Below are positions 47,549 through 58,442 of a stretch of DNA of 64,000 bases, piece by piece. Under the pieces are notes generated by a model that worked only from the letters and a program-made list of their open reading frames with translations, was not told the DNA's origin and ran no database searches. This stretch comes from Osmia lignaria lignaria (Eukaryota > Arthropoda > Insecta > Hymenoptera > Megachilidae): positions 14,520,256-14,584,255 of the forward strand of contig NC_135041.1 in NCBI RefSeq assembly GCF_051020975.1. The letters run 5' to 3'. Position numbers and translations under genes: made by a program. Within the stretch, counting starts at the first letter, position 1; every line of letters begins with the position of its first letter.

Positions 47549-50500
47549 ATGTTATTGAATAACGACGCGTGGAGTCCCAGCTGGATTCGCGGTAGCAAAC
47601 TTGACGAGATAGTTTGGATCGCGAAATACGTGTTAGCGTGGTGTACAGGCATTAACATCGTCTTCTTCAACATCAACGAGAAGAAACTTAGCTTTCGTTG
47701 GTGTTGGAACAGCGATTCTGGAGAAGGTGCACGATGTCTTTCTGGTCATTCCAAATTTCCAATCTTCGCTTTTGCCGAGAAAACGATGCAGCCCAGGATT
47801 ATAGTCATATCTTATCCATCGATGACGAAAGTTTCCGAATGCACCGGTGGATGTCCATCAGGATACTTGGCCACTGCATTTACAGCACAAGATTACATGG
47901 TCTCCGTTGGTTTTTATCCTCATTTTTCTATGATCGTTTGGAATTGGAGAACTGGAGAGAAGATTATTTCTGTGAACACCCATATACGGGACGAAGTTGG
48001 ACAAATACTTAGGATTACTCAAGGTGAACCCACTGTGATCGCGCAGATGGGTAAAACTTGTGGAACGATGTTCACCTGGGAGTTGAATATCGCTGGAAAT
48101 GTTGCTGTCTTAAAAGGCGAGAATAGAATTTTTCAAATTTCACCGACATTCGAAATTTTCCAGGAGTTGTAACCTGTGTTAAAAAAAATTCCAGACCACG
48201 AAGTGCAGCTTCCTAATCACGGAAAGATCGCGTGGATAGACTGGTGTCCAACTTCTAGCGAGCCTCTGTTAGCCATCACAGACACATTTGGGCACATCTT
48301 CCTCAGCAACTACGACGGCAGCAACGTCTATCGGATCGTTTTATCCCAAAGATGCGGTATTTGCACGGACATCGCTTTGCCGTTGGTGCACTGGTTCCGA
48401 GACGGTATCGTTCTGCGGACAACCTTTTGTCAAATCCGATTTTACACGAAGAACGTCAGAAAAGACAGGTGGCAACGAACGTGGTACGTGACATCTGTAA
48501 CCAAACCTTATATCGTTGTCATTCATCCTTCCAACAACAATCGGTTCTTCTATCACACGTTCGAGGGATATTTGATGCAAATTGATTTCTTCGAAGAGGA
48601 CGAGAATCCCAGAATCAGCAAGTATTTGGATTATGGAGCGATTCATCGATTCGTAGATTTTGTATACCCTTGGTGTCATCATTTGGTAGTGTCGGATGAT
48701 TCGAAGGGGTTGTTGATTCTGGAGTGTTACAGTGGAACACCAGTGTCCACGTTCGATGCAGATATCGATGGCGAGGTAGCTTGCCAAGTCTCTCACCCAG
48801 ACTATCCGATGATCGTCCTGGGAACGACGCAGGGCGAAGCGATCTTCCTGAGCTTAGTTCAGCCTATTACGCCTACGATAGTGGCTAGCTTAAAGCTGCA
48901 GAGGGAACCTTTAGATTTGATTAAGTTTTCGTATTCTGGAAGGTGAGAAGATTTTTCCCATAAGAGTAGATTTATCTTTAAATTCAAACACATTGCATTT
49001 TTTACAGATTCCTGATAGCAGCCGAGAAAGCAAGTGGCAACTGCTACTGCATCAACCTGCATCGCGAGAAAGCGTACACGGTGCAAACTCTAATCCGTGT
49101 TCAACGTTCGATTACCGATCTTTTGGTCTATGAAGCATTCAGAAAACTGAGGGTGCTGGTGTTGTTCGTTGGGGTAGCGCAATACGAAGTGGGCCAGCAA
49201 CTGATGGTGTTCGAGGTGCAAGAAAATCAGAATCTGGTCACCGATGTAGTCGAAATACTTGATTTACCTGGGGTCTATCGTGCAATTTCTTATGTTCCTG
49301 GAAATCCGACGCTGTTCGTCGGATCTCCTTATCTGACACGTCAACTGAGGGTGCAAAAGGTGCAAGATTACAAGGATGTAATTATGGTGGATGGTCTTGC
49401 CACGGGACATCAAGTTAGACTGGCTAATATCTTCGTCGATCGAGCCTGGATCAGCACTACAGCTCTGGATGGATTGGTTCTGGTCAGGGACAAAACTGTC
49501 CGACAGTTACAGACCTGTATTATGACACACCATAGAACTGACTTTGGTACCGTGAAGGCGATGGTGAACAGGAATGGAGATTTCATAGTGTGTATTGGGT
49601 ATAATGGCTCTTTGGTTGCTGTAAGAAGCGTTCCTGCTGACAATAAGGTTCTCCTTTATTCTTATTTCTCCCCGATTAACTACTTTTAAAAATATAAATA
49701 TTATTTTCCTCCATCTTTCTTTCAGCGTAGAAGAATACTGCCACTCCTGGTGACGAGCCTTTCATGTACAAGGTAGACTATGCTCTCTACGAGAAATACC
49801 AAAGGAAAATCTTCTCCGATTACGTCACTCTGGACCCCACGGCTTACGGTATACTGACTCGTCGAAGATCAGTGTTTCCTGGTCCTAAACAGAAAGACAA
49901 AACATGGTCGGAGTGGCGCGAAGAGTTTCAAATTCTTCAAGAGACAGAAACGTGCAAGGAAGAGAAGGAGAAAATTCTGCAAGATTTCAAGGCATTGAAA
50001 GGCAAAGTGAAGAAGCTAGTCGATGAGAACGAAGTCTGTCCAAAAATAGAAAAACTTCCGATGTCTTCGTTCGACTTGGATAAAGCAGGTCGTGATCACA
50101 AATTGAAAGCAGGTCGAGACGACTGCGAGGATCTTCGGTTAAAATTAGAACACGACATCGGCGAGATGAAGAGGGTGACAAGGTGGATTCGAGAGACTTT
50201 TTGGAATCCTCAGACGATTCTAGGTAAATCGATAATCGCCATCTTTGGCACCGAACACGTCACCAACTATCCCTCGGTTGCTGAAGACTCAAACGTTAAG
50301 TATCGTCTCCAGTTGGCCACCTTCTACAAGGAAGTTATACAAACGATCGTAGAAAACGAAACTTTCCGACCTTGGCAACTCTATGATAAAGAAGAACTTG
50401 AAATCGAATTGGGCAAACGATTGAAATTGAAACAAGAAGAGAGAAGAAGGATCGATTTGTTGTTCGCGGAGGAAGAGGACGAAGAGATCGTTGAAGAAGA

Positions 50501-52952
50501 TACAAAAGAAGAGATAGCAATGGAAGGTAAGATTTCACCGTTATTTTATTATTTATATCTATCTTTCTATTTCATCAAAGGTACGACTACACATCGGTTT
50601 ATCGCGGCGTCGCCGTATTATTCTCAGCTGGAATGTTACGCTTTCGATCAGCTTTTAATAAACAACTATTTCCTGATGCACGATTGCGCCGAACTTCGGA
50701 TACACTTCAATCGCGCGTTCGATGAGATGTACGAGAAAAAAGAAAGGGAAATGAACATGATACAGGCACGAATCGAGAGAATACGTCATATCGACTCGGA
50801 ACTGAGAAGCATGTTCGGTCAGCACGTGCCACGTGTCCCTACTGATTCTAAATGGCATTGGAAGGTATGATAATTATTTTATATTAATTATAGTACACCT
50901 AGATAATTTGATTGTTGTTGGCGCGTAGGAGAGGCCGGAAGATATTATCAAGGTTCTCGATCACGAAGTGAAGGCAAAGCCTTACGTTTCTCCGTCGCAA
51001 CAAGAGATCTTAGACAAGCAGGCGGCCGAGGAAGAACGAATCAGACAGTTGTTGTTAGCTGATGATTTTCGCGAACGCGCTTTAATGACGATGATGGGTG
51101 GTGTACTGGAGGTTCGATGGGAGGACACCATCAAGATAGACGTACCTAAGCCTGCCTGTATGCTTCAAAAGAAACCGGAAGATTATACCGCGGAAGATCT
51201 TCAAGTGGTGAAACAGTACGAGAAGGATGTGCAATTTTTGCAGGAAGAACGGGAACGTTACAAGAGGATGCTGGAGACGGAATACGTCAGGGTGATGGGA
51301 CTTCTTCAAGAAGGGATCGATAAATTTAATGAAAAACTTAATGAATTATTCAAGGTAAGTGTGCGTATCTTCTATTTTTATTTTTTTTATTTTTTAATTA
51401 CGTACCATATCGAAAGTAAATCAATGAACCTTTCGGTTTCATTGTAGCTAAAGATGAACATCGAAGCAGCCATAAACCAGATGAATCTCCGTTACATCCG
51501 TGGGTATATACAAATTTATAATCGAGAACAATCGTTGCAAGAGGAAATGAAATTAAAAACACGAATTACGGAAAAAGAGGAATACGAGAATACCCTGAAG
51601 AGTGATTTACAGACCTACCAGAACGTTCATCAGCAGTTGATCGCGAAATACGAGCTACTAGATCACAAGCAGAAAGTAATGTCTAAAAGATTTAAATCCG
51701 AATTCTCGTCTATGAGTAAACTGAATCTGGAACTACTCGAGCGTCAATACAAACGTCGTCCAAAGACGAACTTAAAGAACCTTGGCCCTTCGGAGTTGCT
51801 GGAGCTTGGACATCACGTCCTGAAGAAATCACGACCAATTTTTTTACCATCAGAATGCAACGAATATTTGAAGGCCCTGGATCATCTGGACGTTCGACCG
51901 ACCACCCTACCTCCAACCATAGACACCTCGCAGTGGGATCATCTGATTCGTCTGAGACGTTTGAAAATCGATGCAGAATTTAAGACGAGATCTAAACAGG
52001 TGCAAATAGTGGACGCGGAAACTGTGATACTCGGATTCGAACAGAGGATCGAGAAGTGCAAAGCCGAGGTTGAGAGAACGAAGAAGAATCTCGAGGAAAC
52101 TCGGAGACGTCGAACGATTTCTAATCTGGACGTGGAGGTACAGCTGGTGCTGAAGATGGGACAGGTGGAGATAAATACCAACGGAAATATGAAAGACACC
52201 GAAACCGCGATCCTGATCTCGCACAACGAGATCGAATCCGTGAACAAGCTGATCAGGGCCGCGGGTGCGTGCAAGCTGAAAGCTTTGTCTCAGTTGTTGA
52301 ATTTTCAGCAAGGTACAGTATTCTTAAAACTCCATTTCGTAAAAGAAGAAAACGTTGAGAGCTGGATTTTCTATGTACAGGTACACTGATGAAACAATGG
52401 GAGCACGAGTGTAAACGAAAGCGTTTGGAGGATCTGCGAGAGGACTTGCGGTTCACAGAATCGGTGACGGTAACCAAAGAGATGCAGTTGTTCTTGAAGC
52501 GTAAGGCTAGGGGTATGAAAGAGGACAAGACGCAGCAACAGCTGGCCGAACACATCGAGGCGATGAAGCAGGGATTCGAGCAGAATCTCGATGAACAGAA
52601 GGATCGATTGCAGTCGATCCAGACGGAGATCGAGAGCACCAGGAGCAAGAACAAGCAGCTCGATCAACAGATATTGGAGATGAACGTGGCGAGGTGCGAG
52701 ATGGAGCAACGTCGCGATCTTATCGGCGAGGCGAGGCAACAGGAACACGCGGAGAAGAAGCTGAAGATGATCATGAAGCGAGCCGCGCTGATCAAGAAGC
52801 TGCAGGATAATTACGCGGAATTGTTGGAGCTGCAAACCGAGCACGAGCTGCTCAGACTCCGACGATATCCGACCTTCGGTTTCAAGATGCTCGACGACAA
52901 GCCAAAACCGAACGACGATCCTCCCTCTCGTTTCGATTCTTGTCCTTGCTGA
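47549..52952 (+). CDS. Cfap43: Cilia- and flagella-associated protein 43 (CFAP43)
   Basis: CFAP43 is part of the tether linking the inner dynein f/I1 head to the axonemal doublet; in insects it would act in sperm tails and sensory cilia. Exons: 47549-48116, 48195-48942, 49008-49647, 49731-50526, 50581-50864, 50929-51354, 51448-52312, 52381-52952. They sum to 4899 nt, 1632 residues, near the usual ~1665. Residues 1-650 are WD-repeat-like propellers (for example FSMIVWNWRTGEKII). The rest is mainly coiled coil, with the family signature MMGGVLEVRWED at about 1067-1078 and LEYERQYKRRP-like basic segments. Intron 1 (48117-48194, 78 nt) uses GC-AG and contains an in-frame TAA; without this splice the protein stops at residue 207. 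Joining there gives NVAVLKDHEVQLP, which fits the family spacing. ATG 47549 is the first after an in-frame stop at 47465. Confidence 0.92.
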
Positions 52953-54691
52953 TGGATGTTTCGTAATTTTTTAGCTTTCGTAATCAGAATTTGTTAAGTT
53001 CGATCTACTTGTAGATCGAAAGACCACCACCATCGAAACGTTAATAAAAACGCTTAAATTACAGCAGACCGAAAGGATTTAATCAGGCTCGCTTTGCTGG
53101 CTCTCAGAAAAGGACAAGCGGCAATTTGCCGCGGCACATAAATCACACGGGGACCCAACATCCCTCTACATAATAGGCGCCGCGATCTATCCTCTTTTTC
53201 ACCATAAATAACTGTACTAATAGTATAGCAGAGCGAGAGGATGAATGATGCCAAGGGAAGATGGCGTGGTCGCGAAACGATCGCGTACGAATCAATTTCT
53301 TCTGAGAAATTCCCAGCTGGGACCCGTTTCTCCACTACCCTTTGCCACCGATAAAAGTAGAAAAAAGAAAAAGAACTTGAAACTCATCGTGCGACGATTA
53401 AAGGACGGATTCTTCGCTATTCTTCGCTAGTCGATCGCGTGAATCATTTTTTATAGAAAGAGAAGTTGGGATATTGTTGAAGTTGATACAGCAAGGGTAA
53501 TGGCTTGAAAGAATTTTTTTCTTTTTCTTGAAATTCATGAGACGAGAATATTATTATTATTGGTTTTCAACATTTCTGGATGCGGTTACAATCGGAAGTA
53601 ATTTTTATTATTAATAAAAAGAGATAGATGGGTATGGTAAAAATGCCGACACGGTGAGCCTTCGATTATCCGTATTGTAAATATTTTCAGCTTAACGATC
53701 GTATGATTTTTATTAATGAACAGACCGGCCTCCGCGCAGCTTTTGTCCCCTAAATACTGTGGTGGTCGAAAGGTTATTCATCGGTTTGCTCTTTTTGTTG
53801 CCGCGGTAGCCGTGACGGGCCAGGGAATCCGGGATATCTGTGACCAGAGATCGATTAATCATCGTTTAGCCGCTGACATCGACGTAATACTGTCATCGTT
53901 ACGTAAAAACACCGAGTCTCTGTTACGAAAGTGCCACTTACCTCGATTACTCTTGTTTGTTGCTTCGTTTCGAGATACCAGATAAAATATTGCTATATCG
54001 CTCGTTAAATAGTTCATTAATTGTGGAACGGCGAATGGGGAGGGTCGTTCTGCCAAACATAGCCGAACAAAAAGCTTAGATAATGAACGTTTTAATGTAT
54101 GCAGAGATTGGAAAGGTGGAAATTAGTTGGTAAAACGAACGGTTTCGCAGTCTCTGCGATGTAGAATCGGAAGATCGCTTGGTACAGGAGGTTCGGAGTT
54201 CGGAGGGGGGGGGGGCGGTTATCGGGAAAGCTGGCACTCCAATCAATGCAAATCAAATCGAGAGCCGTGAATACGAAGCGTATAGTCAAATCAACCGAAT
54301 AAAAGCTTCATGAATGTAAAAGACTGGTGAATGCGAGCCAATCTGGTAATGCGTCTTCTCCCTCCGCACCCGCGGTCGGTTGCCCTGCCGCCCTCTTAAT
54401 CGGGGGTGAGAAAAAACACCCCTGCCTGGATATTGCGTTATGCTGACCACTACGCGTGTTCGACGACTCGTTAAAAAAAGAAAAGCACGTACACACAGAC
54501 GTATCGCACCTCTTTATAGCGTTTTTGTGGTTTTTTTCTAGTGATAAAGAGATGCTGGAGTACCGAAGGGTTCAGATAAATCGTGATTTTCAGAATTTTC
54601 TGAACGAACGAGCGAATTGTTTTAAAATAGGGCTAAACAGAAAACACTGTGATTTATCATTTTAATTGCATTTAATTGTATTTTATTAATT
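52953..54691. other. CFAP43 3' UTR and convergent intergenic DNA
   Basis: After the CFAP43 3' end I see no gene. A run of eleven G lies at 54205-54215. The open frame at 53716-53985 shows no domain or splice support. Confidence 0.5.
53043..53048 (+). terminator. Poly(A) signal of CFAP43
   Basis: AATAAA about 90 nt after the stop codon, a typical distance for a short 3' UTR. Confidence 0.6.
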
Positions 54692-54976
54692 TTATTTCTT
54701 TTCGAAGAGACCATGGGGTTTGCGACCCTCCGAAGTTAGGTCGTGCAAATCCGATGCATCGTACATGGATTCTCCGGTCGGTTTAGTGGATTCTACCAGT
54801 TCATAATATTCTACAAACGAAATTAGATTGATTCAAATTTTAATCGTGCCTATAGTATGTAAATTCGTACCATTTTCTGGTCGATATTTCAACTTCTCCT
54901 TTCGAAATGGCTTAACGTTAGGCGTATCATCGGAGTTGTATTTTCTGGATTGAGCAAGGCTTCCTACAGAAAACAT
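54692..54976 (-). CDS. Small or 3'-terminal unrecognised protein
   Basis: Two minus-strand exons (54976-54871 and 54810-54692) join in phase through a GT-AG intron of 60 nt. They end in TAA followed 4 nt later by an AATAAA signal (54687-54682). Read from ATG 54976 the product is 74 residues, polar and charged, with no membrane segment (for example KPFRKEKLKYRPENEYYELV and a GLFEKK end). A strong acceptor, TTTTCTGTAG|G, sits inside the first exon at 54963/54964. The true protein may therefore be longer, with upstream exons to the right that I could not find. I do not recognise the family. It converges on CFAP43. Confidence 0.45.
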
Positions 54977-55547
54977 TTTTATTGATGTTATATCGAAATT
55001 CTGCTAAATAGGGTTTTAGATTTCTTATAATTCACCGTTGAAACGTTGAAGCAAAAAATGTCGTAACATCGGATGAAAGCGAACTAAAGTTCTAATAACT
55101 AGAATTTTCAATAACACGTCGGTTCATCTCGAAAGGTAATTTAATGAAGCATCAAAACTTTCCTATTTCAACTTGACGTACTCGATTTGAAGTTTGCTAT
55201 TTCAAGCTGCTTCAACTTCGTGTAGGTACGTATGTTACAATATATAATATTTTTCTGCCTTGTTTTCGAGCATGCGTACAAAGTCTCAGCGTCACTCACA
55301 GACATGTTTCCGCGTTATTAAAATTAAGGATTTACTGTATTTATCTTCTTGGCTTATTGAATAAACTCATTAGTCTCCCCTATTATTTTATCCTTTTATT
55401 TATTATTTTACCCCAATTTTCGGGCCTCGCGTGGACCACCCTTCCAAGTCATTTATTATTTTATCCCTCTTCATAGGCCTCGGCTCAACCTTCCCACTTA
55501 TTTATTATTTTTTCGTTTTTAAGGGTCTCACGAGGCCCAACCCTTTA
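54977..55547. other. AT-rich gene-free spacer
   Basis: No exon or repeat is evident until the C-rich degenerate repeat begins; it may be intron or 5' flank of the small minus-strand gene. Confidence 0.5.
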
Positions 55548-55745
55548 TCACTGCATCCCTTACATGTCTGCATCCTTAACATCCCTGTATCCCTTATATC
55601 ACTACATTCCCTGTATTCCTGCATCTCGTATATGCCAGCATTCCTTATACCTCGGCATCCCTTCCATCTCTGCACCCTTTATATCTCTGTATCCCTTCAA
55701 CTCCAGAATTCACCCTGCATCTCTTGTATCCTTTCAACCCTTATA
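55548..55745. repeat. Degenerate ~17-bp repeat cluster, C-rich on +
   Basis: Variants of TGCATCCCTTACATCC-like words recur about eleven times. It is the same family as the cluster at 56316-56695, in the opposite orientation and more diverged. Open frames rich in His, Pro and Ile are translations of the repeat. Confidence 0.8.
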
Positions 55746-55780
55746 ATAACTATATAAATAATCTACTTATGGCGACTGGT

Positions 55781-55870
55781 TCGAGTAAAGGTAAGTAAAG
55801 GTAAGTAAAGATAAGTAAAGGTAAGTAAAGATAAGTAAAGGTAAGTAAAGGTAAGTAAAGGTAAGTAAAG
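55781..55870. repeat. Eight-copy GTAAGTAAAG array
   Basis: Eight in-register 10-mers (55791-55870), six GTAAGTAAAG and two ATAAGTAAAG, preceded by a partial unit. Each of the six contains a perfect 5' splice-donor word, AAAG|GTAAGT at unit junctions, on the + strand. Confidence 0.95.
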
Positions 55871-55910
55871 TCTTGTAACAAATAATTTTAAATTTAAATT
55901 TTTGCAAAAT

Positions 55911-56315
55911 TTAGTTCCTTTTTTTACCACCAGAGGGCGCTGGTTCGACATTGAAATTTTAGTTCCAATTTTTCCCGCTAGAGGGCCAAAATTTGGGCAA
56001 GCTTTAGTTCCTTTTTTTGAAACCAGATGGCGCTGATTCGACGTCGAAATTTTAGTTCAAATTTTTCCCGCTAGAGGGCCAAAATTTGGGCAAGCTTTGG
56101 TTCCTTTTTTTGAAACCAGATGGCGCTGGTTCGACGTCGAAATTTTAGTTCCAATTTTTCCCGCTAGAGGGCCAAAATTTGGGCAAGGTTTAGTTCCTTT
56201 TCCTGAAATCAGATGGCGCTGATTCGACGTCGAAATTTTAGTTCAAATTTTTCCCGCTAGAGGGCCAAAATTTTGGCAAGCTTTAGTTCCTTTTTTTACC
56301 GCCAGGAGGCGCTAT
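55911..56315. repeat. 93-bp tandem repeat with CTCF-like motifs
   Basis: Starts at 55911, 56004, 56097, 56190 and 56283 are exactly 93 bp apart: four full units and a partial fifth. Each full unit has motif A (CCAGAGGGCGCT or CAGATGGCGCT) and motif B (CCCGCTAGAGGGCC). Motif A is at 55930, 56024, 56117, 56210 and 56302; motif B at 55974, 56067, 56160 and 56253. The first copy reads CCACCAGAGGGCGC, a full match to the known CTCF core CCASYAGRKGGC. All nine are in the same orientation. No open frame is conserved across units. Confidence 0.93.
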
Positions 56316-56695
56316 GATGGGATGCTTACAAAAGGGATGCAAGAATGTAAAAGGATGCAGTGATATAAGTGATGTAAGGATGTAGCGGATGAAGGGATGT
56401 AAGGAACACAGAGATATAGGGAATGTAGAGATGTAGGGGATGCAGGGATGTAAGGGATGCAGGGATGTAAGGAATGTAGGGATGTAAGGAATGCAGGGAT
56501 GTAAGGAATGCAGGCATGTAAAGGATGCAGGGATGTAAGGAATGTAGGGATGTAAGGAATGCAGAGTTGTAAGGGATGCAGGGATGTAAGGAATGCAGGG
56601 ATGTAAGGAATGCATGGATGTAAGGGATGCATGGATGTAAGGGATGCAGGGATGTAAGGAATGCAGGGATGTAAGGAAAGCAGAGATGTAAAGGA
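56316..56695. repeat. ~17-bp satellite GGGATGTAAGGAATGCA
   Basis: About twenty tandem copies of a 17-bp unit, G-rich on +. Because 17 is not a multiple of 3, all three minus-strand frames stay open and give a repeating His/Pro/Ile/Leu peptide; these are not genes. Confidence 0.93.
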
Positions 56696-56850
56696 TTTTT
56701 TTTTTTTTTTTTTTTTAACGTGGGGAAATCTTGCATAAGACCCCCCACCGACCCCTGTAGGAGTGCGGCGGGGGAGTGTCAGATTCTTACTGACTAAAAC
56801 CCCACGGCGACCGACACTGGCGCTAATCAAGTGGTCATCATTCAACGAAC
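56696..56850 (-). mobile_element. Truncated retroelement 3' end with poly(A) tail
   Basis: On the minus strand, about 130 nt of GC-rich sequence (with GGGGTTTTAGTCAGTAAGAA and CTCCTACAGGGGTCGGTGGG) end in 21 A residues at 56716-56696. A unique GC-rich body followed by poly(A) is the signature of target-primed reverse transcription (a LINE or SINE tail). No coding part remains, so the family is undetermined. The 5' limit is approximate. Confidence 0.5.
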
Positions 56851-57843
56851 GTCTTAAAGTTAACGCAAATAATCTTTACTTTGAATTTTTAACAAAAATT
56901 TGTTGCTCGATCGATACTGTGGTACTATAATTGTAAGAGTATGTACATACGTAAATAAAACACTGTTACAAATTGATTATGGACAAACTTTTATTCTACA
57001 TTTTCAATTTACATTTGTATGTGAAATTAGTAGAATTTTGCTTGCACCAGCTGTTTTATAATAGCACAAAATGGAAGCCGTAAAATAAAAAAAAAAGTAA
57101 AAGGAAAAGAAAATCTAGCGACAAACGAAAGAAGGAAGTTTCATCGTGAATTTTCAGTGGTCACCTCTTTTCCGTATAAGGCGAGGCGATCTTAGCCGGT
57201 TGGCGCAATAAAAATTTGACACGATCGTCCGAGGATCGGTCGGCTAAGAAAAACGGTCGGCGCGCGGTGAGAGACAGGCAGGCAGGAAGGACGGTCGACT
57301 TTACGACTGGTGGATACGCGAAGGGCGAAAAGGGACGACAGCGAAACTCGTTATTATCCGACCGTACTTCTTCGTGGCGTCCAAGAAGAAGACGGGCCTG
57401 TACCCTGTACCGTCGATTGCGACGGCCGTCGGTGCACGCTCGCTCATCCACGGGCCACTTTCAGACCATAAAGAGACAATGGAACGTTCTTCTCTTGGCT
57501 GGCCCGCTGCCAGGCAGTAAACTCGCATTTTCGCGAACAAGAAGAAGCGTTTCGTTCTTCTTCGGATGGAAGGAGAGCGAAACTGTTGAAGGCTCTCGCT
57601 GGATGCTACTTCCACGATTCGGCTAACTCCGTGGTAGCTTCGATTTTCAAGAAACGACCATGAATTCCTGGTATCGTGACCTGGTGCGTGGTCCTGGGAG
57701 AGTAGTTGAAACGGCGCGAAATTCAACGGTTCGCAATTCGCAAGCTTGCGTGTCTAGATTCTCAAGGCTGAGAGTGAAAACCTCGAAGCTGAAGTTTGTG
57801 GAATTCCGTTTTATTAACGAAAAGGAATATTTTCAAGGAAATA
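56851..57843. other. Gene-free stretch, CpG-rich on the right
   Basis: AT-rich to about 57150, then CpG-rich to 57900 with overlapping open frames on both strands and no recognisable domain. The right part could be a promoter for the candidate at 57844. Confidence 0.45.
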
Positions 57844-58442
57844 ATGTCAGCTTTGAAACGGCGATTTCAGGGCTTGTTTCGAGGTTGGTTGGATATCGTA
57901 GATGGTTGGAACGTCGCGATCGTTCAGTCCAATCCGCCGAAAAGGAACAAGGGTGGCGTTCCATCCGGTCTCGTCGCATCGTGCCTCGTGGATCCGCGCA
58001 TACGTAAGTGCCTGTTCCGAGTACGGTACATCGAAACGAAGAAACACGTCCAGCTTACCAAGGATTAATGTCACGCTTAGGCATCGTCCACTTGACGATG
58101 GCGAGCAACGCGAATGCTGATAATGCAGCCTTTCAAATGGCGCTTCTTCAGCTGTTCGGTACGTATTAGTTCGTTACATATCAAATAATTATTGATTTCG
58201 AAACCTAGAAGCCTGACACGATTCGACGACAAAAAAAAAAATATATCGCGGAACGACTGCACACAAGTTTCTTCGATATTCTTAATACAAAATGATTGAC
58301 TGGTGGTTGAAACGAAAAACAAAAGGACTAAAACGACTACGTAATTTACTATTTCGAAACGTTCATTTAAAACGAAGACACCTTTCATGATCGTGAAACT
58401 AACGTCGTTTTAATGACAGGCTTCTGCGTGCTCGACAAATGA
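57844..58442 (+). CDS. Weak candidate: three-exon 86-residue ORF
   Basis: Exons 57844-58003, 58081-58158 and 58420-58442 join in phase with donors GTAAGT and GTACGT and acceptors CGCTTAG|GC and TGACAG|GC, giving 86 residues ending in TGA. The N-terminus is basic (SALKRRFQGLFRGW) and the rest mixed; there is no signal peptide or known domain. Consistent splice phases are the only support, and matches this short can arise by chance. The frame is also open upstream of the ATG. Confidence 0.2.

Noticed and set aside
55431..55757. Plus-strand His/Pro/Ile-rich open frames
   Set aside because: Same satellite in the opposite orientation, degenerate; no start context or splice sites.
56283..56845. 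Three overlapping minus-strand open frames rich in His/Pro/Ile/Leu
   Set aside because: They are translations of the 17-bp satellite, open in every frame because 17 is not a multiple of 3; the longest also reads through the retroelement tail.
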